DNA of 64,000 nt from assembly GCA_964425745.1 (NCBI GenBank), contig CAYRNW010000001.1, positions 62,001-126,000 of the forward strand. The letters run 5' to 3'. This DNA comes from CALCNS01 sp964425745 (GTDB taxonomy: Bacteria > Bacillota > JAAYKD01). Positions 60,312 through 64,000 of this stretch are shown here, in pieces (positions within the stretch are counted from its first letter, which is position 1; each line of letters opens with the position of its first letter). The translations under genes were made by a program, and so were the position numbers. The notes beneath the pieces were generated by a model. That model saw only the letters and a program-made list of their open reading frames with translations. It did no database searches and had not been told where the DNA came from.

Positions 60312-60833
60312 ATGCATCTTGAATATACTTCTTCTTTTCTTGGAAAATCAGATCAACATAAAGTTCTGGATTTCAGTATCATCGTTCTAGCAAGCCTAAT
60401 TCTAATCACATTGATCGTTGCTTATTTCTTGAATAAGTCTGATCATCTTCAAAGTGAATTTGCATTTTCTGAAACACCAAAAATGCATCAGAATTATCAT
60501 GAGTTAACTCTACGACGTGATCAACTTCAAGAGCAGTTATCCGCAGTGAATTCTCAACCTGATGTAGATATGAATCTCATTATACTGGATCTTTTTCAAA
60601 GTATGACACTGCTTTTGCCACAAGAGGTCGTGTTAACTGAACTGAAATGTTCAGAAGATGGAGTTTTAGAACTCCGAGGGCAGTGCACGGACGTAGCTTT
60701 GCTTTCGACTTTGCTCCAAGAAGATTTGCTTACCGGTTGGAACTACCATGGGAGTCACATCGATCAGCGGGAAGAAACAAATTATATTTTTCAATTGGAG
60801 TATCGTTTGAAAAGACCGGAGATTCTACCATGA
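60312..60833 (+). CDS. PilN-like pilus assembly protein
   Basis: The 173-residue protein has a short cytoplasmic N terminus, one membrane span (about 20-40, DFSIIVLASLILITLIVAYF) and a coiled-coil then ferredoxin-like periplasmic part (QSMTLLLPQEVVLTELKCSE at about 98). This is the PilN architecture. AAGGAG lies about 10 bases before the ATG. It overlaps the PilO-like gene by 4 bases. Confidence 0.7.
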   Translation: MHLEYTSSFLGKSDQHKVLDFSIIVLASLILITLIVAYFLNKSDHLQSEFAFSETPKMHQNYHELTLRRDQLQEQLSAVNSQPDVDMNLIILDLFQSMTLLLPQEVVLTELKCSEDGVLELRGQCTDVALLSTLLQEDLLTGWNYHGSHIDQREETNYIFQLEYRLKRPEILP

Positions 60834-61420
60834 GAACTCGTAATTTAAGTTTTCGTGAGAAAATCATGATTTTGCTTGTACTGATCTTGATTTGGATACT
60901 GACAATTCGCTTCTACATTCTTCCAGTCTTACCCGAATTGTTTGTTTGTGAGACTTCGCCCGAAACAGATTTGCAACAAAATCAGGGCAATGAAAGCATG
61001 ATGAATAGTTTAATCGATGAGATTGCTGCTCTTGAAGAGCGGTTAAAAGGGTTGATTATGGAAACAGGCACTACACTGACAGTTTCTGAATTGCATAAGA
61101 TTTTGTCTGAAATGATAAACAATTGCAATGGTGAATTCTTGGAAATCGATATCAACTTTATTAAAGAAGATTCTACGTTTTCATTACACTTTTTATGGCA
61201 AGGTGAGTATTCGGAGTGGATTCGGTCTTTACATTATCTTCAGGAAAGCTCCATAATCTTTGATCACGAGCTGATTCTTCTTCGAACTTTGCCGGCGAAT
61301 CAAGAAACCCTATTGCTTTGGGAGTTTCAAAGCCAGGCTGGGAAAAAATTGAGCATGCCCCATAATGACGCTATGATTTACAGTGCAGAGGAGGGGAGAA
61401 ATCCTTTTGAAATCAAATAA
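60830..61420 (+). CDS. PilO-like pilus assembly protein
   Basis: The 196-residue protein has one N-terminal membrane span (about 10-32, KIMILLVLILIWILTIRFYI), a coiled coil near 60-80 and a soluble C-terminal domain, which matches PilO in size and layout. PilN and PilO form a heterodimer that links motor and filament. Start overlaps the PilN-like stop (ATGA). Identity is by position and topology. Confidence 0.68.
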   Translation: MRTRNLSFREKIMILLVLILIWILTIRFYILPVLPELFVCETSPETDLQQNQGNESMMNSLIDEIAALEERLKGLIMETGTTLTVSELHKILSEMINNCNGEFLEIDINFIKEDSTFSLHFLWQGEYSEWIRSLHYLQESSIIFDHELILLRTLPANQETLLLWEFQSQAGKKLSMPHNDAMIYSAEEGRNPFEIK

Positions 61421-61847
61421 GGGCTTCACTCTCCTCGAAGTAATCTTATGCCTGGCGCTCTTAGGAATTGTATTCTCTTTAGCCTTGCCACAGACTTCTA
61501 GCTTTTTATGGGACTGGCAATTAGAGATTGTAGCGAAAGAGGTTGCGTTTCAGCTTCGCATTACCCAAATGTTGTGCCTTCGAGAGAATACAACGATAAA
61601 AATTATATGCATTTCAACCTTAGAAGATCAAAAAATAGTTCGATATCTAGGATTAACTCCTCAAAAGCCTTATTATCAATTACCAAAAGGGATTCGCATT
61701 ATAAACCCTTCAACCTTAAATATCACCTATTATCCCAAAGGAACCCCATCCGTTGGATGCACGATTCGTCTGGAAAACCCACATAAGCATAGAATTGAGA
61801 TCGTTTTGTCGCCAGTAACCGGTAGAATCGTGATACGACCCGATTAA
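61407..61847 (+). CDS. GspH/FimT-like minor pilin
   Basis: The 146-residue protein has leader MKSNKG and FTLLEVILCLALLGIVFSLA with Glu at +5, then a beta-rich globular domain ending in VLSPVTGRIVIRPD, typical of GspH/FimT-like pilins. The TTG start is favoured because AGGGGAG is about 9 bases upstream; the GTG eight codons earlier has no ribosome site. It closes the pilus operon. Confidence 0.78.
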   Translation: MKSNKGFTLLEVILCLALLGIVFSLALPQTSSFLWDWQLEIVAKEVAFQLRITQMLCLRENTTIKIICISTLEDQKIVRYLGLTPQKPYYQLPKGIRIINPSTLNITYYPKGTPSVGCTIRLENPHKHRIEIVLSPVTGRIVIRPD

Positions 61848-61882
61848 ATTGTAGAAGAACTCAAAAAATAATCAAAGAATAG

Positions 61883-61911
61883 TTGATGAAGCTGAAATCT
61901 TATGGTAAAAT
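61883..61911 (+). promoter_or_regulatory. Extended -10 promoter of the peptidase-efp unit
   Basis: TTGATG (61883-61888), 17 bases, TAAAAT (61906-61911) preceded by TG at the extended position. It starts 36 bases past the pilus operon. Confidence 0.78.
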
Positions 61912-61946
61912 ATACTGTAAAAGTTTCAATCATAAGGAGGTAGACT

Positions 61947-63011
61947 ATGAGTTTGGTCCAATCTTTGCGTGACTCCATTCATCAACAAGCTTTGGATGCG
62001 TTTTTAGTGACCAATCAAGAGAATCGAACATACCTTAGTGGATTCACCGGTTCTTCCGGTTGGCTTTTGGTGACCGAAAAAAAAGCAAACCTGATTACGG
62101 ACTTCCGTTATTACGAACAAGCTGTTTTACAAGCACCCGAGTTCCAATTGATTCGTCAGGTTGAAAGTTTGTCTCAGACTTTACAGAATCAATTAACTGA
62201 GCTGAGTGTTCATAGAATCGGATTTGAACAAGACCATATGTCTTATGCGCAAGCGACTGCTTTAATGAAAGCGAATCCTGAGGTCGAATTCGTTCCCATT
62301 TCCAGTCTAATCGAGGGGCAACGAATGGTTAAGACCAACGAAGAAATCGCAAAAATGCAAAAGGCTACTGATATCAGTGAGCATACCTTTCTACACATCC
62401 TAGGCTTCATGCAAGCTGGCATGACTGAATTGGAAGTTTCCTTAGAAATGGAACGCTATATGCGAAAACAAGGTGCAGATGGCTTAGCCTTTGAGTCGAT
62501 CGTCGCTTCCGGCCCTCGTTCTTCGCTTCCTCACGGTCGACCAACAGAACGCGGTTTAGCTGAAGGAGATTTTGTAACCTTAGATTTCGGAGCGAAATAC
62601 CAAGGTTATTGCTCAGATATGACACGAACCATGATTGTTGGTAAACCCAGTGCGGAGCAGCTCAAAATCTATAACATTGTCTTCGAGGCTCACATGGCTG
62701 CATTGAATGCTGTCAGACCCGGTATCACCGGCAAAGAGCTGGATATGGTTGCTCGAACTGTGATCACAGAAGCCGGTTACGGAGAGTATTTTGGCCATGG
62801 ATTAGGTCATGGAGTTGGCAGAAACGTTCATGAAGGCCCTAGCTGTGGTAAATCAGGGTTGATTGCATTAGAAGCTGGTCACGTTGTAACAATTGAACCC
62901 GGCATCTACATTCCAAACTGGGGTGGAGTGCGAATCGAAGATATGGTTTTAGTAACGGATGAGGGCTACAAAAACTTTAATCACACCAGCAAAGCCCTCA
63001 TAGAAATTTAA
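61947..63011 (+). CDS. Xaa-Pro aminopeptidase/prolidase (M24 family)
   Basis: This 354-residue M24 peptidase (YqhT-type) cleaves N-terminal residues before proline. The metal ligands are visible: LDFGAKYQGYCSDMTRT (about residue 212), GHGLGHGVG (about 285), TIEPGIYIP (about 313) and VRIEDM (about 328). The N-terminal creatinase-like domain (about 1-120) begins VQSLRDSIHQQALDAFLVTN. It is the usual neighbour of efp in Bacillota. AAGGAGG precedes the ATG. Confidence 0.95.
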   Translation: MSLVQSLRDSIHQQALDAFLVTNQENRTYLSGFTGSSGWLLVTEKKANLITDFRYYEQAVLQAPEFQLIRQVESLSQTLQNQLTELSVHRIGFEQDHMSYAQATALMKANPEVEFVPISSLIEGQRMVKTNEEIAKMQKATDISEHTFLHILGFMQAGMTELEVSLEMERYMRKQGADGLAFESIVASGPRSSLPHGRPTERGLAEGDFVTLDFGAKYQGYCSDMTRTMIVGKPSAEQLKIYNIVFEAHMAALNAVRPGITGKELDMVARTVITEAGYGEYFGHGLGHGVGRNVHEGPSCGKSGLIALEAGHVVTIEPGIYIPNWGGVRIEDMVLVTDEGYKNFNHTSKALIEI

Positions 63012-63033
63012 AGAGTGAACGGAGGAGTTTCCA

Positions 63034-63591
63034 ATGATTAGTACCAACGATTTAAGAACCGGCGTCACCGTAGAAATTGACGGTGCCGTTTGGGCAGTTT
63101 TAGAATTTCAACATGTAAAACCAGGTAAAGGTGCTGCGTTTGTTCGAACAAAAATGAAAAATGTAGCTACCGGTGCCGTGCAAGAACGAACATTCAATGC
63201 CGGTGAAAAACTCAACAAAGCCAGAGTTGAAAATAAAGAAATGCAATTTCTATATGTCTCTGGTGACTTTTATACCTTCATGGACAACAACACCTTTGAA
63301 CAAATGGATCTCGTTGCCGACCAAATCGGCGATGGACTCAAATACTTAATCGAAAATATGAATATTCAAATCCAAGTTTTCGACGGCAAAGTCATTGGTG
63401 TTGAAATGCCCAACTTTGTTGAACTGACCATCACGGAATGCGAACCCGGCGTCAAGGGTGACACCGCGACCGCGGGAACTAAACCAGCAACCTTAGAAAC
63501 CGGAGCACAAGTAAAAGTACCTTTCTTTATTAATGAAGGCGACAAGATCCGTATCGATACCAGAACCGGTGATTATTTATCACGCGTATAA
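63034..63591 (+). CDS. efp: Translation elongation factor P
   Basis: EF-P relieves ribosome stalling at polyproline. The 185-residue protein has three beta domains and the loop FQHVKPGKGAAFVRTKMKN (about residue 27), with Lys32 at the position that is modified in many bacteria. GGAGGAG precedes the ATG. In many spore-formers the spoIIIA operon follows; here nusB follows after 66 bases. Confidence 0.97.
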   Translation: MISTNDLRTGVTVEIDGAVWAVLEFQHVKPGKGAAFVRTKMKNVATGAVQERTFNAGEKLNKARVENKEMQFLYVSGDFYTFMDNNTFEQMDLVADQIGDGLKYLIENMNIQIQVFDGKVIGVEMPNFVELTITECEPGVKGDTATAGTKPATLETGAQVKVPFFINEGDKIRIDTRTGDYLSRV

Positions 63592-63601
63592 AAATAACAG
63601 G

Positions 63602-63630
63602 AAAGGCCATCGTCGTAACGGTGGCCTTTC
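63602..63630 (+). terminator. Hairpin between efp and nusB
   Basis: AAAGGCCA pairs with TGGCCTTT, extended by CG/CG, around a TCGTAA loop, but only a short T-run follows, so termination would be weak. Confidence 0.45.
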
Positions 63631-63657
63631 GATACCTACGTTAAGGGGAGGAAAATT

Positions 63658-64000
63658 ATGTCTAGGCGTATAGCGCGGGAAACCGCCTTGAAAACTTTAT
63701 TTCAACAGGAATTTCAAGAAATCTCCGCGGATCAAGCAATGCCACTCTCGTTAGAAGAAGCAGAGATGACGGAAAATGATTTTTTGTTTGCCAAGAACAT
63801 TATTGCAGGGGTGATTGAACATCGACCCCAGCTTGATTCTACCCTCAACGAGTTTGCTGTAGATTGGAAAATGGATCGAATCGTGCGTTTAGAACGGACT
63901 ATTTTACGCATGGCTTTATTCGAGCTCATGTTTTTGAATGATGTCCCAGTGGGGGTAACAGTAAATGAAGCAATTGAAATCGCCAAAATATATAGCACCC
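63658..64000 (+). CDS. nusB: Transcription antitermination protein NusB, 3' end cut by window
   Basis: NusB forms the antitermination complex with NusE on rRNA boxA. The first 114 residues are visible: RRIARETALKTLFQQEFQEI (helix 1), a middle region, then KMDRIVRLERTILRMALFEL and VPVGVTVNEAIEIAKIY, the most conserved NusB block. GGGGAGG lies 6 bases before the ATG. The frame is open to the window edge. In Bacillus accBC lie between efp and nusB, but not here. Confidence 0.95.
   Translation, partial: MSRRIARETALKTLFQQEFQEISADQAMPLSLEEAEMTENDFLFAKNIIAGVIEHRPQLDSTLNEFAVDWKMDRIVRLERTILRMALFELMFLNDVPVGVTVNEAIEIAKIYST

Noticed and set aside
1..64000. Possible tRNA, rRNA, CRISPR arrays, prophage or IS elements
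   Set aside because: No such features could be recognised on reading; only the two short hairpin repeats suggest mobile DNA.

Overview
The window (about 43% GC by eye) is almost entirely coding and almost all on the plus strand. It comes from a Bacillota genome, most like a Clostridia/Peptococcaceae-type lineage. The evidence is the gene content (SepF, DivIVA, PASTA-kinase PrkC with Stp, RemA, RbgA, YlxM, IreB, RqcH), strong Shine-Dalgarno sites with frequent TTG/GTG starts, and gene order close to Bacillus subtilis and clostridial core operons. No species is assigned. No rRNA, tRNA, CRISPR array, insertion sequence or prophage was seen.

Layout. (1) 1-6.6 kb: the end of a DUF1538 membrane protein coupled to a tandem P-II-like protein; then a cell-surface group made of a Wzy/O-antigen-ligase-like polytopic protein, an SLH-TPR protein sharing its C-terminal domain, and a small SLH protein behind a near-consensus promoter. 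(2) 6.6-11.9 kb: pgi, an ECF-type transporter S component with a structured leader, a uridine-kinase-like protein, a malate/lactate dehydrogenase-family oxidoreductase, an unrecognised gene, and two copies of a hairpin repeat with GGGGACGGTTCTCT arms. (3) 11.9-19.7 kb: division and envelope cluster ftsZ-nrdR-HlyD-like-yggS-sepF-yggT-divIVA-racemase-lspA-rluD-like-pyrR. (4) 19.9-21.1 kb: a solitary sodium-pump decarboxylase beta subunit. (5) 21.1-35.3 kb: rqcH, then yicC-remA-gmk-rpoZ-priA-def-fmt-rsmB-rlmN-stp-prkC-rsgA-rpe. (6) 35.3-42.1 kb: ylxM-ffh-rpsP-khpA-rimM-trmD-rplS-lepB-rbgA-rnhB-yraN. (7) 42.1-53.1 kb: DUF1177 protein, MATE pump, hflX-ynbB-like, ireB-ruvX-DUF1292-mltG-U32 peptidase, and a minus-strand two-gene ABC transporter. 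(8) 53.4-61.9 kb: a type IV pilus-like operon (small membrane protein, PilB, PilC, major pilin, an amputated prepilin peptidase, PilX-like, two minor pilins, PilM/N/O-like, GspH-like pilin). (9) 61.9-64 kb: Xaa-Pro peptidase, efp and the start of nusB.

How the genes work together. Most of the window is housekeeping: division-site assembly, nucleotide and ribosome biogenesis, SRP targeting, lipoprotein and signal-peptide processing, ribosome rescue and cell-wall signalling (PrkC, Stp, IreB, MltG). The accessory parts are the surface module at the left edge and the pilus operon. Canonical sites that hold sporulation genes in many spore-formers (ftsZ to nrdR; efp to nusB; rpe to the ffh operon) hold none here, which suggests a non-sporulating or rearranged genome. 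The points most worth a second look are the signal peptidase with Thr in place of its catalytic Ser, the prepilin peptidase that ends before its protease domain, and the C-terminal domain shared by the glycan-polymerase-like protein and the S-layer-type protein.
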